Of a stretch of DNA of 64,000 nucleotides, positions 1 through 8,536 are shown piece by piece; the stretch's first letter is position 1; the number at the start of each line of letters is the position of its first letter. Where the stretch lies: positions 112,278 through 176,277 of the forward strand of contig NZ_JAGFNP010000013.1 in assembly GCF_017592475.1 (NCBI RefSeq), in the 5' to 3' direction. Source of the DNA: Glycomyces niveus (GTDB lineage: Bacteria; Actinomycetota; Actinomycetes; Mycobacteriales; Micromonosporaceae). The notes under the pieces are model-generated. The model was given only the letters and a program-made list of their open reading frames with translations, searched no databases and was not told the origin of the DNA. The translations under genes were made by a program, and so were the position numbers.

Positions 1-73
1 CGCCGCGAAGGGCCTGCCGACCCCGCGCGTGTTCGTCGCCCGCGCCGCCGCAGGCGCACACCGCATGGCATAG
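1..73 (+). CDS. 3' end of an unidentified gene (partial)
   Basis: An open frame runs in from the window edge (frame 2) and stops at TAG 71-73, encoding about 23 residues ending in GAHRMA. Codon third positions are almost all G or C, as in real genes here. A hairpin region follows at 84-151, before the next gene. Too little remains to identify a family, and it could be chance open frame. Confidence 0.35.
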   Translation, partial: AAKGLPTPRVFVARAAAGAHRMA

Positions 74-83
74 AACAGCATTG

Positions 84-151
84 CAGTGGCGTGAAGCCAC
101 TGGTGTGACAGTGATCCGGGGACCGGTCGCGCGCAGGCGCGGCCGGTCCCC
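84..151 (+). terminator. Two consecutive hairpins after the partial upstream gene
   Basis: CAGTGGC (84-90) pairs with GCCACTG (96-102) over a 5-base loop. GGGGACCGG (118-126) pairs with CCGGTCCCC (143-151). There is no T-run, so this is either a GC-type terminator or, for the first hairpin, an operator: the segment around 81-98 resembles the region just upstream of the tetR gene at 18.2 kb. Confidence 0.4.
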
Positions 152-172
152 CGCTCTGGAATACTCCGCGGC

Positions 173-520
173 ATGGAACTCGTCCACTTGCTGCTCCGCT
201 ACCTCCACCTGCTCGGCTTCGCCGCGGTCTTCGGCGGCTGGCTCGTCGCCCTGCTCTCGAAGCGGCTCAACTTCAACTCGGCGATGCTGTACGGCATCGC
301 GACCCAGCTCGCCACCGGCATCGTGCTCGCCGGCCTCGCCAGCGCCGAACCCGACGCGAACCACGCCAAGATCGGCGTGAAGGCCGTGCTCGCCCTGCTC
401 CTGGGCGTCATGATCGCGATCCCGGTGTGGAAGAAGCGCGAGAAGGTCGCGGCCGGGCACTTCTACGCGACCGGCGCGCTCATCGCGGTGACCGCGGGCG
501 TCGCGGTCTTCTGGACCTAG
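173..520 (+). CDS. Small integral membrane protein, unknown function
   Basis: 115 residues with about four hydrophobic segments (roughly 8-25, 37-55, 65-83 and 97-114) separated by short charged turns such as SKRLN and WKKREK. A His pair near the N-terminus (residues 4 and 12) and HAKIG near residue 60 hint at a cofactor-binding membrane protein, but I recognise no family. It starts at ATG 173 after a hairpin and is monocistronic: the transporter operon begins more than 200 bases downstream. High-GC third positions and a full-length frame support it being real. Confidence 0.7.
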   Translation: MELVHLLLRYLHLLGFAAVFGGWLVALLSKRLNFNSAMLYGIATQLATGIVLAGLASAEPDANHAKIGVKAVLALLLGVMIAIPVWKKREKVAAGHFYATGALIAVTAGVAVFWT

Positions 521-609
521 CGGGCGCCCCGGCGGCGGGGCCGAAAGCGGCCGCTTGGCGACCCTCAGCGGGCCGGGAAGCTGCAATCACGCCGTAGCTC
601 GAGTGAAAC

Positions 610-655
610 ACCAGTTCATCACTGGTCTCAGTCATAGGATGTTTCGGTAACGAAA
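610..655. promoter_or_regulatory. Two inverted repeats upstream of the nucleoside transporter operon
   Basis: ACCAGT (610-615) and ACTGGT (621-626) form a perfect inverted repeat over TCATC. TTTCG (642-646) and CGAAA (651-655) form another over GTAA. They lie in an AT-richer stretch 90-130 bases before the start at 743, where an operator for a nucleoside-responsive repressor would be expected. No regulator gene adjoins them, so the role is inferred. Confidence 0.4.
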
Positions 656-742
656 TCATCAAGGTCAGTGTCAAAGGCTATTGCGTGCGGCCATGATTAT
701 GCGGGTATCGACTTACCCCGTGGATTGTCAAAGGAGACCGAG

Positions 743-1831
743 ATGGCTGTCAAGCCGTTCAAGATGGCCCTGGCGGGCTTCTCCGCCGTCGGCCTCGCCG
801 CCCTCGCCGCTTGCGGTGAGGCCCCGTCCGAGAACGGCAGTGGCGACAACGCCGACGCGTCGTTCCTCGCGTGCATGGTCACCGACTCCGGTGGCGTGGA
901 CGACAAGTCGTTCAACGAGTCGTCCTGGGCCGGCATGGAAGCCGCCGCCGAGGAGAACAGCGACATCAAGGTCGAGCTCAAGGAGTCCAGCTCCGAGACC
1001 GACTACGACCCGAACCTGCAGGCCACGGTCGACGACGGCTGCAACTTCATCGTCGGCGTCGGCGGGCTCATGACCGAGAACGTCAACGCGGTCGCCACCG
1101 AGAACCCCGACATCGCGTTCGCCACGGTCGACGGCTTCTCCGAGGTCGAGAACGTCTACTCGATCCAGTTCGACACCGCCCAGTCGGCCTTCCTCGCCGG
1201 GTACGTCGCCGCGTCGCAGACCAAGACCGGCACGGTCGCCACCTGGGGCGGCATCCAGATCCCGCCGGTGACCATCTTCATGGACGGCTTCGCCGAGGGC
1301 ATCAAGAAGCACAACGAGGACAAGGGCACCGACGTCCAGCTCCTCGGCTGGGACGTCGAGGCGCAGACCGGCACGTTCGTCAACACCTTCGAGGACGCGG
1401 CCGCCGGCAAGAGCACCTCGGACACGTTCATCACGCAGGGCGCGGACATCCTCTTCCCGGTCGCCGGCCCCGCCGGCATCGGCGCGCTGACCGCCGCCTC
1501 CGAGAACGAGGACGTCACCGCCATCTGGGTCGACACCGACGGCTACGAGTCCACCGAGTACGGCGCCGAGCTCATCACCTCGGCCGAGAAGGGCCTGGAG
1601 ACCGCGCTCAAGGACTCCGTGCTCGCGGCGTACGACGCCGCCAACGGCGGGGAGGCCATCACGGGCTCCTACGTGGGCACGCTCGCCAACGGCGGCGTCT
1701 CGCTCGCCCCGTTCCACGACTTCGACGCCGCCGTCTCGGACGAGACGAAGGCCGAGCTGGACGCGCTGACGCAGCAGATCATCGACGGCACCCTCGTCGT
1801 CGAGTCCGCCGCCAGCCCCAAGGCCCAGTAA
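743..1831 (+). CDS. BMP-family nucleoside-binding lipoprotein of an ABC importer
   Basis: 362 residues. The start is ATG 743, preceded by AAGGAG at 731-736; longer upstream frames lack a ribosome site. The N-terminus is a lipoprotein signal with lipobox LAAC (Cys about residue 25), followed by a Ser/Gly/Asp linker. The body has BMP/PnrA features: GGVDDKSFNESSW near the start, GVGGLMTENVN, FLAGYVAA and VATWGGIQIPP. This family binds purine or pyrimidine nucleosides outside the membrane and hands them to a permease pair. It is first in an operon with a double ATPase, two permeases, cdd and deoA, which supports nucleoside uptake for salvage or catabolism. Confidence 0.93.
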   Translation: MAVKPFKMALAGFSAVGLAALAACGEAPSENGSGDNADASFLACMVTDSGGVDDKSFNESSWAGMEAAAEENSDIKVELKESSSETDYDPNLQATVDDGCNFIVGVGGLMTENVNAVATENPDIAFATVDGFSEVENVYSIQFDTAQSAFLAGYVAASQTKTGTVATWGGIQIPPVTIFMDGFAEGIKKHNEDKGTDVQLLGWDVEAQTGTFVNTFEDAAAGKSTSDTFITQGADILFPVAGPAGIGALTAASENEDVTAIWVDTDGYESTEYGAELITSAEKGLETALKDSVLAAYDAANGGEAITGSYVGTLANGGVSLAPFHDFDAAVSDETKAELDALTQQIIDGTLVVESAASPKAQ

Positions 1832-1859
1832 CAAGCGGAACGAAGTCAAAGGACACGCA

Positions 1860-3491
1860 TTGCGACTCGAACTGAAGGGCCTGACGAAGAAGTTCGGCTC
1901 GTTCACCGCCGACGACGACATCGACCTGGTGGTCGAGCCCGGGCAGATCCACGCCGTCCTCGGCGAGAACGGCGCGGGCAAGTCGACGCTCATGAACATG
2001 CTCTACGGGATCCTGACGCCCACCAGCGGCGAGATCCTGATCGACGGGGAGCCGGTCTCCTTCAGCGGTCCCGGCGACGCGATCGCCGCCGGGATCGGGA
2101 TGGTGCACCAGCATTTCAAGCTCGTCGGGCCCTTCAGCGTCGCTGACAACGTGCAGCTGGGCCGGGAGCACACCCAGCGTCTGGGGGTGCTCTCGGCCAA
2201 GGCCGCGCGCAAGGCCGTGCTCGACGTGTCCGAGGAGTACGGCCTCAAGCTCGACCCCGACGCGATCTGCGAGGACCTGCCCGTGGGCGTCCAGCAGCGC
2301 GTCGAGATCGTCAAGGCCCTGTCGGGGCCGAAGACGGAACTGCTCATCCTCGACGAGCCGACCGCGGTGCTCACGCCCGCGGAGATCACCGAGCTCCTGC
2401 AGATCATGCGGAACCTCGCGGACGCGGGCACGTCGATCCTGTTCATCTCCCACAAGCTCAAAGAGGTCCAGGCCGTCGCGGACACCGTCACGGTGATCCG
2501 CCGCGGCAAGGTCGTGGCCGAGCTCGAGCCGACCGCTTCGGAGGCCGAGATGGCCTCGGCGATGGTCGGGCGCGCCGTCACGCTCCAGGTCGACAAGACC
2601 CCGGCCGAGCCGGGCGAGGCGCGCCTGGAGGTCACGGGCCTCACCGTCGTCTCGGACGCGGGCGTGAAGGTCCTCAACGGCCTCGACCTCACCGTCCACT
2701 CCGGAGAGATCGTGGGCCTCGCGGGAGTCGAGGGCAACGGCCAGACCGAACTGGCCCGCTCGATCCTCGGCCTCGTCAAGCCCGACTCCGGGCGCATCGC
2801 GATCGACGGCGAGGACGTGCACGGCGCGAGCCCGGCCGCCCGCATCGCCGCCGGCCTCGGCTACATCCCCGAGGACCGCGGCCGCGACGGCGTCGTCGCC
2901 GAGTTCTCGGTCGCCGAGAACATCGTGCTCAACCAGTACCGCGACGCCCCGTTCGCCAAGCGCGGCGCGGTGAACGCCGGCGCGGTGCGCAAGCGCGCCG
3001 CCGACTCCATCGCCGAGTTCGACATCCGCACCCAGTCCCCGGAGGAGCCGGTCTCGGCGCTCTCGGGCGGCAACGCGCAGAAGGTCATCATCGCCCGCGA
3101 GTTCTCCCGGCCCCGCCGGTTCCTCGTCGCGGCGCAGCCGACCCGCGGCGTCGACGTGGGCGCGAGCCAGTTCATCCACTCCCGGCTCGTCGCCGAGCGC
3201 GACACCGGCACCGCCGTGCTGCTCATCTCGTCCGAACTGGACGAGATCTACGCGCTCGCCGACCGCATCGCGGTGATCTACAACGGCCAGATCGTCGGCG
3301 AGGTCGCCCCCGACACGCCCCGCGAGGTGATCGGCCGCCTCATGGTGGGCGGCGGCATCCACGACGGCGCCGCAGCGGCGAGCCCCGAGGAGCCGGGCGC
3401 CCCCGAGCCCCCCGCGGCCGAGGAGGCCCCCGAGCCCCCCGCCGCCGATGAGACCAGCAACGACGAGGACGCCAACGGAGGTGACCGATGA
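1860..3491 (+). CDS. Double-domain ABC ATPase of the nucleoside importer
   Basis: 543 residues from TTG 1860, with AAAGGA just upstream. There are two ABC domains, as in sugar/nucleoside importers (RbsA/NupO-like). The first has Walker A GENGAGKST (about 35-43), a degenerate signature VGVQQR and Walker B LLILDEPTAVLT. The second has a degenerate Walker A (GVEGNGQTE), a good signature LSGGNAQK and a weak Walker B (FLVAAQPTRG). Such asymmetry is usual for the family. The C-terminus is an odd 40-residue Pro/Glu/Ala-rich acidic tail after the conserved end. It overlaps the next gene by ATGA, so translation is probably coupled. Confidence 0.93.
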   Translation: MRLELKGLTKKFGSFTADDDIDLVVEPGQIHAVLGENGAGKSTLMNMLYGILTPTSGEILIDGEPVSFSGPGDAIAAGIGMVHQHFKLVGPFSVADNVQLGREHTQRLGVLSAKAARKAVLDVSEEYGLKLDPDAICEDLPVGVQQRVEIVKALSGPKTELLILDEPTAVLTPAEITELLQIMRNLADAGTSILFISHKLKEVQAVADTVTVIRRGKVVAELEPTASEAEMASAMVGRAVTLQVDKTPAEPGEARLEVTGLTVVSDAGVKVLNGLDLTVHSGEIVGLAGVEGNGQTELARSILGLVKPDSGRIAIDGEDVHGASPAARIAAGLGYIPEDRGRDGVVAEFSVAENIVLNQYRDAPFAKRGAVNAGAVRKRAADSIAEFDIRTQSPEEPVSALSGGNAQKVIIAREFSRPRRFLVAAQPTRGVDVGASQFIHSRLVAERDTGTAVLLISSELDEIYALADRIAVIYNGQIVGEVAPDTPREVIGRLMVGGGIHDGAAAASPEEPGAPEPPAAEEAPEPPAADETSNDEDANGGDR

Positions 3492-4765
3492 GCACGACGG
3501 ATACCCAGGCCCCGGCCGCCGACCAGCCTGAGGCGGCGGAGGAGAAGCCGAACTTCATGCGGCTCTTCGGCCGCTACCTGACCGAGGCGAACTCGGTCAT
3601 GGTCACCATCTACTCCCTGCTCCTGGCGTTCCTCATCGGCGCGATCCTCCTCATCGTCTCCGACGAGTACGTGCGCTCCACCTATACTTACTTCTTCGCC
3701 CGCCCCCAGGACGCCCTCACCGCCTCCTGGTACCTCGTGCGCGACTCCTACATCGCGCTGTTCGAGGGCGCGATTCTCAACCTCAACATGCTCGACCGGT
3801 TCGCGGCGGGCAACGCCGAGTTCGGCGACCTGCTGCGGCCCCTGTCCGAGACGCTCACGTACGCGACCCCGCTGATCTTCACCGGCCTCGCCGTCGGCCT
3901 CGCGTTCCGCGCCGGCCTGTTCAACATCGGCGCCCAGGGCCAGATGATCTTCGGCATGCTCGGCGCGCTCATCATCGGCTTCGGCCTCAGCCTCCCGGCC
4001 GTGATCCACCTGCCGCTGGCGATCATCGCCGGCGCGATCGCGGGCGCCGCGTTCGGCGCCGTCCCGGGCCTGCTCAAGGCCACCACGGGCGCGCACGAGG
4101 TCATCTCCTCGATCATGCTGAACAACATCGCGGCGCTCTTCCTGGTGTGGGCCATCGGCACCGACTTCCTCCACTCGGAGACGAAGACCGACCTCATCAC
4201 CAAGCCCGTCGACGAGACCGCGGTCATGCCGAAGCTCCTCTCCGGACTGAGCGAGAGCCTCCGCGTGAACTGGGCGCTGCCGCTCGGGATCCTCGCGGCG
4301 GTCTTCACCTGGTGGCTGCTCTCCCGCTCCACCTTCGGGTTCCGCATCCGCGCCGTCGGCTTCAACGAGCACGCCTCCGCGACCGCCGGCATGCGCATCG
4401 GCTCGACGTACACGACCACGATGGCCGTCGCGGGCGGCCTCGCGGGCCTGGCCGGCGCGGCCCTGTCGCTCGGCGTCGGCTCCGCGGGCCTCACCACGAA
4501 CACGGCCCTCGAGTACGGGTTCGACGGCATCACCGTCGCGCTCCTCGGCCGCGCCAACCCCGGCGGCATCGTCGCGGCGGCGCTCCTGTTCGGCGCGCTC
4601 AAGGCCGGCGCCCTGTCGGCCCAGCCCGATGTGCCCGTGGACATCTCGACCCTGCTGCAGGCGATCATCGTGCTCTTCATCGCCGCCCCCGCACTGGTCA
4701 AGGCGATCCTGCACCTGCGCACGCCGCGCGGCGGCCTGGTCACCCTCGAAGCGAAAGGCTGGTGA
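3488..4765 (+). CDS. ABC importer permease 1 (BMP/nucleoside type)
   Basis: 425 residues starting at ATG 3488, four bases inside the ATPase gene. A roughly 40-residue hydrophilic N-terminus is followed by many transmembrane segments and the conserved permease pattern GLAVGLAFRAGLFNIGAQGQ (about 135-155) and a long GAxAGAAFGAVPGLLKA loop that contacts the ATPase. This belongs to the BPD_transp_2 family (NupP/YufP-like), which pairs with a second, shorter permease immediately downstream. Together they form the membrane channel of the nucleoside importer. Confidence 0.92.
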   Translation: MSTTDTQAPAADQPEAAEEKPNFMRLFGRYLTEANSVMVTIYSLLLAFLIGAILLIVSDEYVRSTYTYFFARPQDALTASWYLVRDSYIALFEGAILNLNMLDRFAAGNAEFGDLLRPLSETLTYATPLIFTGLAVGLAFRAGLFNIGAQGQMIFGMLGALIIGFGLSLPAVIHLPLAIIAGAIAGAAFGAVPGLLKATTGAHEVISSIMLNNIAALFLVWAIGTDFLHSETKTDLITKPVDETAVMPKLLSGLSESLRVNWALPLGILAAVFTWWLLSRSTFGFRIRAVGFNEHASATAGMRIGSTYTTTMAVAGGLAGLAGAALSLGVGSAGLTTNTALEYGFDGITVALLGRANPGGIVAAALLFGALKAGALSAQPDVPVDISTLLQAIIVLFIAAPALVKAILHLRTPRGGLVTLEAKGW

Positions 4766-4770
4766 GCCCC

Positions 4771-6048
4771 ATGGCAGTGGACACCATGACGGCCTCCCCG
4801 GCCGTCGTCGACGAAAGCGTCCCGGTCAAGTTCGCCAAGCCCGGCGGCGTGCTCGCCGCGCTCGGCCTGCTCCTGGTCGCCATCGCGTTCGCGGTGGTCG
4901 GCGGGGACGACACGACCACGATCGCGTTCGACAGGACCCTCACCGACGTCGAGTGGGCGCTGCCCACCTCGATCACGGTGGCGCTCCTGGGCGCGGTCAC
5001 TGCCGCGGGCGGCGCCTGGATGATCATCGGGCTCCCCAAGCGCCGCTTCAAGCTCGTCGCGGGCGTGGCGGTCACCGCGTTCGTCCTCGGCCTGCTGTTC
5101 TGGGCGTACTCCCAGCCGGGCACCGTGTTCCGCGCGGAGTCGATCCTCGCCGGGGCGCTGTTCCTCTCGCTCCCTTACCTGTTCGGCGCGCTCTCGGGCG
5201 TCGTGTGCGAACGCTCGGGCGTCATCAACATCGGCATCGAGGGCCAGTTCCTCATGGGCGCCTTCACCGGCGTCCTGGTCGCGAACATCACCGGGAACGT
5301 CTACGCCGGCATGGTCGGCGCCATGGCCGCGGGCCTCCTCTCGACCATGCTGCTCGCGCTGCTCGCCACGAAGTACCAGGTGAACCAGGTCGTCGTGGGC
5401 GTCATCCTCAACCTGCTGGCGCTCGGCTTCACCAGCTTCATGTACGACCAGCTGAAGAAGGCCGAGGGCCTCAACAGCGCGTTCTCGATCCCGGCGATCT
5501 CCTGGGGGCCGCTCGCGGACATCCCGGTGCTCGGCCCGGTCCTGTTCAACCAGAAGATCTTCGTCTACATCGGACTTGTGCTGGTGTTCGTGATCTGGTT
5601 CCTGCTCTACCGCACCCGCTGGGGCCTGCGCACCCGCGCGGTCGGCGAGCACCCGGCGGCCGCGGACTCCATGGGCGTCAACGTGAACCGCCTCCGCTAC
5701 TGGAACGTCACCCTCGCCGGCCTCATCGCCGGTTTCGGCGGCGCCTGGTTCACCATCGCGAACTCGCTGGCGTTCAGCAAGAACATGACCGCTGGCCTCG
5801 GCTTCGTCGCGCTCGCCGTCATGATCGTGGGCCGCTGGAACCCGCTCGGCGTGCTCGCCGGCGCGCTCATCTTCGGCTTCACCACGCAGGTCGCGCGCGA
5901 CCTGGACGCCTCGGGCGGCTCGGTCGTGCCCGGCGAGTTCCTGCAGATGCTCCCGTACGCGGTCACGCTCGTGGTCGTCGCCGGGCTCATCGGCAAGGCC
6001 AAGGCGCCCGCCGCCGACGGCGTGCCCTATAACCCGGGGGACAAGTAG
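4771..6048 (+). CDS. ABC importer permease 2 (BMP/nucleoside type)
   Basis: 425 residues from ATG 4771, five bases after the first permease stops. The open frame extends far upstream, but that part is an arginine-rich shadow of permease 1. The N-terminus carries extra transmembrane segments before the BPD_transp_2 core, which includes SGVVCERSGVINIGIEGQ (about 150) and a VNQVVVGVILN loop. It is the partner permease (NupQ/YufQ-like) of a heterodimer. Two bases separate it from cdd, so import and deamination are in one transcript. Confidence 0.92.
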   Translation: MAVDTMTASPAVVDESVPVKFAKPGGVLAALGLLLVAIAFAVVGGDDTTTIAFDRTLTDVEWALPTSITVALLGAVTAAGGAWMIIGLPKRRFKLVAGVAVTAFVLGLLFWAYSQPGTVFRAESILAGALFLSLPYLFGALSGVVCERSGVINIGIEGQFLMGAFTGVLVANITGNVYAGMVGAMAAGLLSTMLLALLATKYQVNQVVVGVILNLLALGFTSFMYDQLKKAEGLNSAFSIPAISWGPLADIPVLGPVLFNQKIFVYIGLVLVFVIWFLLYRTRWGLRTRAVGEHPAAADSMGVNVNRLRYWNVTLAGLIAGFGGAWFTIANSLAFSKNMTAGLGFVALAVMIVGRWNPLGVLAGALIFGFTTQVARDLDASGGSVVPGEFLQMLPYAVTLVVVAGLIGKAKAPAADGVPYNPGDK

Positions 6049-6050
6049 CG

Positions 6051-6446
6051 ATGGCCGACGTCGACTGGGACGCCTTGCGCGACAAGGCTCGCGAGGCGAT
6101 GCGCCACGCGTACGCCCCGTACTCGAAGTACCCGGTCGGCGTCGCCGGCCTCGTCGACGACGGCCGGATCGTCTCCGGCTGCAACGTCGAGAACGCCTCC
6201 TACGGCCTGACCCTGTGCGCCGAGTGCGGCATGGTCTCCGAGCTCGCCGCCACCGGAGGCGGCCGCCTGGTCGCCGTCGCCTGCGTCGACGCCGCGGGCG
6301 AACCCCTCACCCCCTGCGGCCGGTGCCGCCAGCTCCTGTTCGAGCACGGCGGACCCGACTGCCTCGTGGACGACCGGCCCGGGCCGACCACCGTCGGGGC
6401 ACTGCTCCCCGGCGCGTTCGGCCCGGACCACCTGTCCGCCGATTGA
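6051..6446 (+). CDS. cdd: Cytidine deaminase
   Basis: 131 residues; converts cytidine and deoxycytidine to uridine and deoxyuridine in the cytosol. The small tetrameric form is shown by CNVENASYG (residues 44-52), the CAE active site (Cys56 zinc ligand, Glu58 proton shuttle) and PCGRC (Cys89, Cys92 zinc ligands). It lies two bases after the nucleoside permease and before deoA, so imported cytidine can be channelled to uridine. A hairpin separates it from deoA. Confidence 0.95.
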   Translation: MADVDWDALRDKAREAMRHAYAPYSKYPVGVAGLVDDGRIVSGCNVENASYGLTLCAECGMVSELAATGGGRLVAVACVDAAGEPLTPCGRCRQLLFEHGGPDCLVDDRPGPTTVGALLPGAFGPDHLSAD

Positions 6447-6454
6447 ACCCGTAC

Positions 6455-6488
6455 CGCGAGGGACGGCCCGCCCGGGTCGTCCCTCGCG
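6455..6488 (+). terminator. Hairpin between cdd and deoA
   Basis: CGCGAGGGACG (6455-6465) pairs perfectly with CGTCCCTCGCG (6478-6488) over a 12-base loop. Only TT follows, so it may attenuate transcription or stabilise the upstream mRNA rather than end it fully; deoA starts 40 bases further on. Confidence 0.55.
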
Positions 6489-6527
6489 TTCGGGCTGTCC
6501 ACCATGGGAACTAGCGAGGGAAAGCCA

Positions 6528-7805
6528 ATGATCACCGCTGTAGACGTCATCCGCACCAAGCGCGACGGCGGCGAGCTCTCGACCGCCCAGATCGACTGGG
6601 TCATCGACGCCTACACCAAGGGCGTCGTCGCCGACGAGCAGATGTCCGCGCTCGCCATGGCGATCTTCCTCAACGGGGCGCGGCCGCGCGAGATCGCCGA
6701 CTGGACGGCCGCGATGATCCGCTCGGGCATCACCCTCGACCTCTCGGCCGTGGGCAAGCCGTGCGTGGACAAGCACTCCACGGGCGGCGTGGGCGACAAG
6801 ATCACCCTGCCCCTGGCGCCGCTCGTCGCGGTCTTCGACGTCGCCGTCCCGCAGCTCTCCGGCCGCGGCCTCGGCCACACCGGCGGCACGCTCGACAAGC
6901 TCGAGTCCATCCCCGGCTTCCAGGTCGACATGACCGAAGCGCAGGTCATCGAGCAGCTCAAGGACATCGGCGCGGTCATCTGCGCTGCCACGGGCGACCT
7001 CGCCCCGGCCGACAAGAAGCTGTACGCCCTCCGCGACATCACCTCTACTGTGGAGGCGATCCCGCTGATCGCCTCGTCGATCATGTGCAAGAAGATCGCC
7101 GAGGGCGCCGACGCGATCGTCCTCGACGTCAAGGTCGGCTCGGGCGCCTTCATGAAGGACTTCGCGCAGGCCCGCGAGCTCGCCGAGACCATGGTCCGCC
7201 TCGGCGGGGACCACGGCGTCGACACCCGCGCCCTCCTCACCGACATGTCGATCCCCTTGGGCCGCACCGCGGGCAACGCCCTCGAGGTGCGCGAGTCGGT
7301 CGAGGTCCTGGCGGGCGGCGGCCCCGAGGACGTCGTCGAGCTCACGGTCGCCCTCGCCAAGGAGATGCTGGCGGCCGCCGGCAAGCCCGACGCCGACCCG
7401 GCCGCGGCGCTCAATGACGGCCGCGCGATGGACGCCTGGCGCAAGATGATCACCGCCCAGGGCGGCGAGGTCGACGCCCCGCTCCCGGTCGCCCGCGAGT
7501 TCGAGGAGATCAAGGCCGACGCCGACGGCTTCATCGCCGAGATGGACGCCTACGCGGTCGGCGTCGCCGCCTGGCGCCTCGGCGCGGGCCGCGAGCGCCA
7601 GGGCCAGCCGGTCCAGTTCGGGGCGGGCATCGAGATCCTCAAGACCGTCGGCGAGCCGGTCAAGGCCGGCGAGACGGTCTTCCGCCTCCACACCGACACG
7701 CCCGAGCGCTTCGCCGCCGCCAAGGAGACCCTCGCGGGCGAGTGGACGATCGGCGCCGAGCCTTCGAAGCGCGGCCCGATCATCCTCGACCGCGTCACCG
7801 CCTGA
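6528..7805 (+). CDS. deoA: Thymidine (pyrimidine-nucleoside) phosphorylase
   Basis: 425 residues; splits thymidine or deoxyuridine with phosphate into base plus deoxyribose-1-phosphate. ATG 6528 is preferred over ATG 6504 because GAGGGAAAG (6515-6523) precedes it and the product then begins MITAVDVIRTKRDG, as in the family. Diagnostic segments are VDKHSTGGVGDK (phosphate site) and the signature SGRGLGHTGGTLDKLE. The C-terminal domain ends with the usual GxPVKAGE barrel-sandwich segment. It completes the salvage set with the importer and cdd, and a strong terminator follows. Confidence 0.95.
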   Translation: MITAVDVIRTKRDGGELSTAQIDWVIDAYTKGVVADEQMSALAMAIFLNGARPREIADWTAAMIRSGITLDLSAVGKPCVDKHSTGGVGDKITLPLAPLVAVFDVAVPQLSGRGLGHTGGTLDKLESIPGFQVDMTEAQVIEQLKDIGAVICAATGDLAPADKKLYALRDITSTVEAIPLIASSIMCKKIAEGADAIVLDVKVGSGAFMKDFAQARELAETMVRLGGDHGVDTRALLTDMSIPLGRTAGNALEVRESVEVLAGGGPEDVVELTVALAKEMLAAAGKPDADPAAALNDGRAMDAWRKMITAQGGEVDAPLPVAREFEEIKADADGFIAEMDAYAVGVAAWRLGAGRERQGQPVQFGAGIEILKTVGEPVKAGETVFRLHTDTPERFAAAKETLAGEWTIGAEPSKRGPIILDRVTA

Positions 7806-7812
7806 CGATTGC

Positions 7813-7846
7813 AAGGCCGACCCTGCTCCAGCAGGGTCGGCCTTTT
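7813..7846 (+). terminator. Intrinsic terminator of the nucleoside operon
   Basis: AAGGCCGACCCTGC (7813-7826) pairs perfectly with GCAGGGTCGGCCTT (7831-7844) around TCCA and runs into TTTT (7843-7846). A 14-bp stem with T-run right after deoA. Confidence 0.9.
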
Positions 7847-7919
7847 GCATGCAATGAATAACAATACAGATTAATTGGACAATTGCTGTACCTGCCTCGA
7901 ATGTCCATCGTTGTTCACT

Positions 7920-7936
7920 GTGGAAGGTGCTTCCAC
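7920..7936 (+). promoter_or_regulatory. Hairpin in the 5' leader of the small secreted protein gene
   Basis: GTGGAAG (7920-7926) pairs with CTTCCAC (7930-7936) over GTG, ending 5 bases before the AAAGGA ribosome site. It lies at the end of an unusually AT-rich stretch (7848-7915) that likely holds the promoter. It could protect the mRNA 5' end or modulate translation. Confidence 0.4.
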
Positions 7937-7953
7937 GGATGAAAGGACAAAGA

Positions 7954-8397
7954 ATGAACGTTTCGCGTTTCGTCGCCTCCGCTGTGGCTGGTGCCGCTGC
8001 CGCCGTCGCCATCGCCGCCCCCGCGCTTGCCGCCGCGCCGGTTGATGCCGAGCAGGCGCTCGGCTCGGTCACGCAGGACGCGGGCGCGATCCTGAACGCC
8101 ACCACCTCGCAGGCCGGCCTCGAGTTCGGCCTCGACACCGAGGGCAACGGCATGGACGACGGCGAAGGCTCGAACTCGGCGGACGACTTCGGCAGCGCTT
8201 ACGGCGACGCGGTCTTCCACGACAAGCAGTCGGCTCTGATCGCCTCTTACGGCGCCCCGCTCGTGCACGTCGACGCCCGCTGCGTCGACGCCATGGGCGG
8301 CATCGGCGGCTACGGCAACGGCGTGCTCGGCAACTCGGCCAAGTGCAACCTGGACGACGTCACCCAGGTCGACGACTCCAACGGCCTGCTCGGCTAA
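7954..8397 (+). CDS. Small secreted protein of unknown function
   Basis: 147 residues from ATG 7954, with AAAGGA at 7942-7947. It has a Sec signal peptide (Arg5, hydrophobic Ala/Val stretch, cleavage near APALAAAPVDA, about residue 28). The mature part is acidic, Gly/Ser/Asn-rich, with two Cys about 25 residues apart (in DARC and SAKC) that could form one disulfide. Length, GNS/NGN turns and the two-Cys layout vaguely recall rodlins of sporulating streptomycetes, but the match is too weak to name it. Monocistronic, with its own AT-rich promoter region and a downstream hairpin. Confidence 0.8.
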   Translation: MNVSRFVASAVAGAAAAVAIAAPALAAAPVDAEQALGSVTQDAGAILNATTSQAGLEFGLDTEGNGMDDGEGSNSADDFGSAYGDAVFHDKQSALIASYGAPLVHVDARCVDAMGGIGGYGNGVLGNSAKCNLDDVTQVDDSNGLLG

Positions 8398-8442
8398 GCA
8401 GTCGCGACGGGCACCAGCGCAGGGGCCCGATGCAACAAGAGC

Positions 8443-8472
8443 GGGGGTCGGACCCGATCGGGTGCGACCCCC
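8443..8472. terminator. Convergent hairpin between the secreted protein gene and the caspase gene
   Basis: GGGGGTCG (8443-8450) pairs with CGACCCCC (8465-8472) and encloses the palindrome ACCCGATCGGGT (8452-8463). No T-run on either side. Its position between convergent genes suggests bidirectional termination. Confidence 0.55.
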
Positions 8473-8536
8473 CCATCGCGTGTCCGCGGTGGCCCACCGG
8501 CGGCCGGACCCGGCGACTCGGGCCGGGCACTTTCCG

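Noticed and set aside
728..1999. 423-residue open frame on the minus strand
   Set aside because: It lies opposite the BMP lipoprotein and ATPase genes, is Gly/Val/Asp/Arg-rich from reversed codons, and has no ribosome site or family motif.
1779..3362. 527-residue minus-strand frame
   Set aside because: An antisense shadow of the double ATPase gene; composition is typical of complementary high-GC codons.
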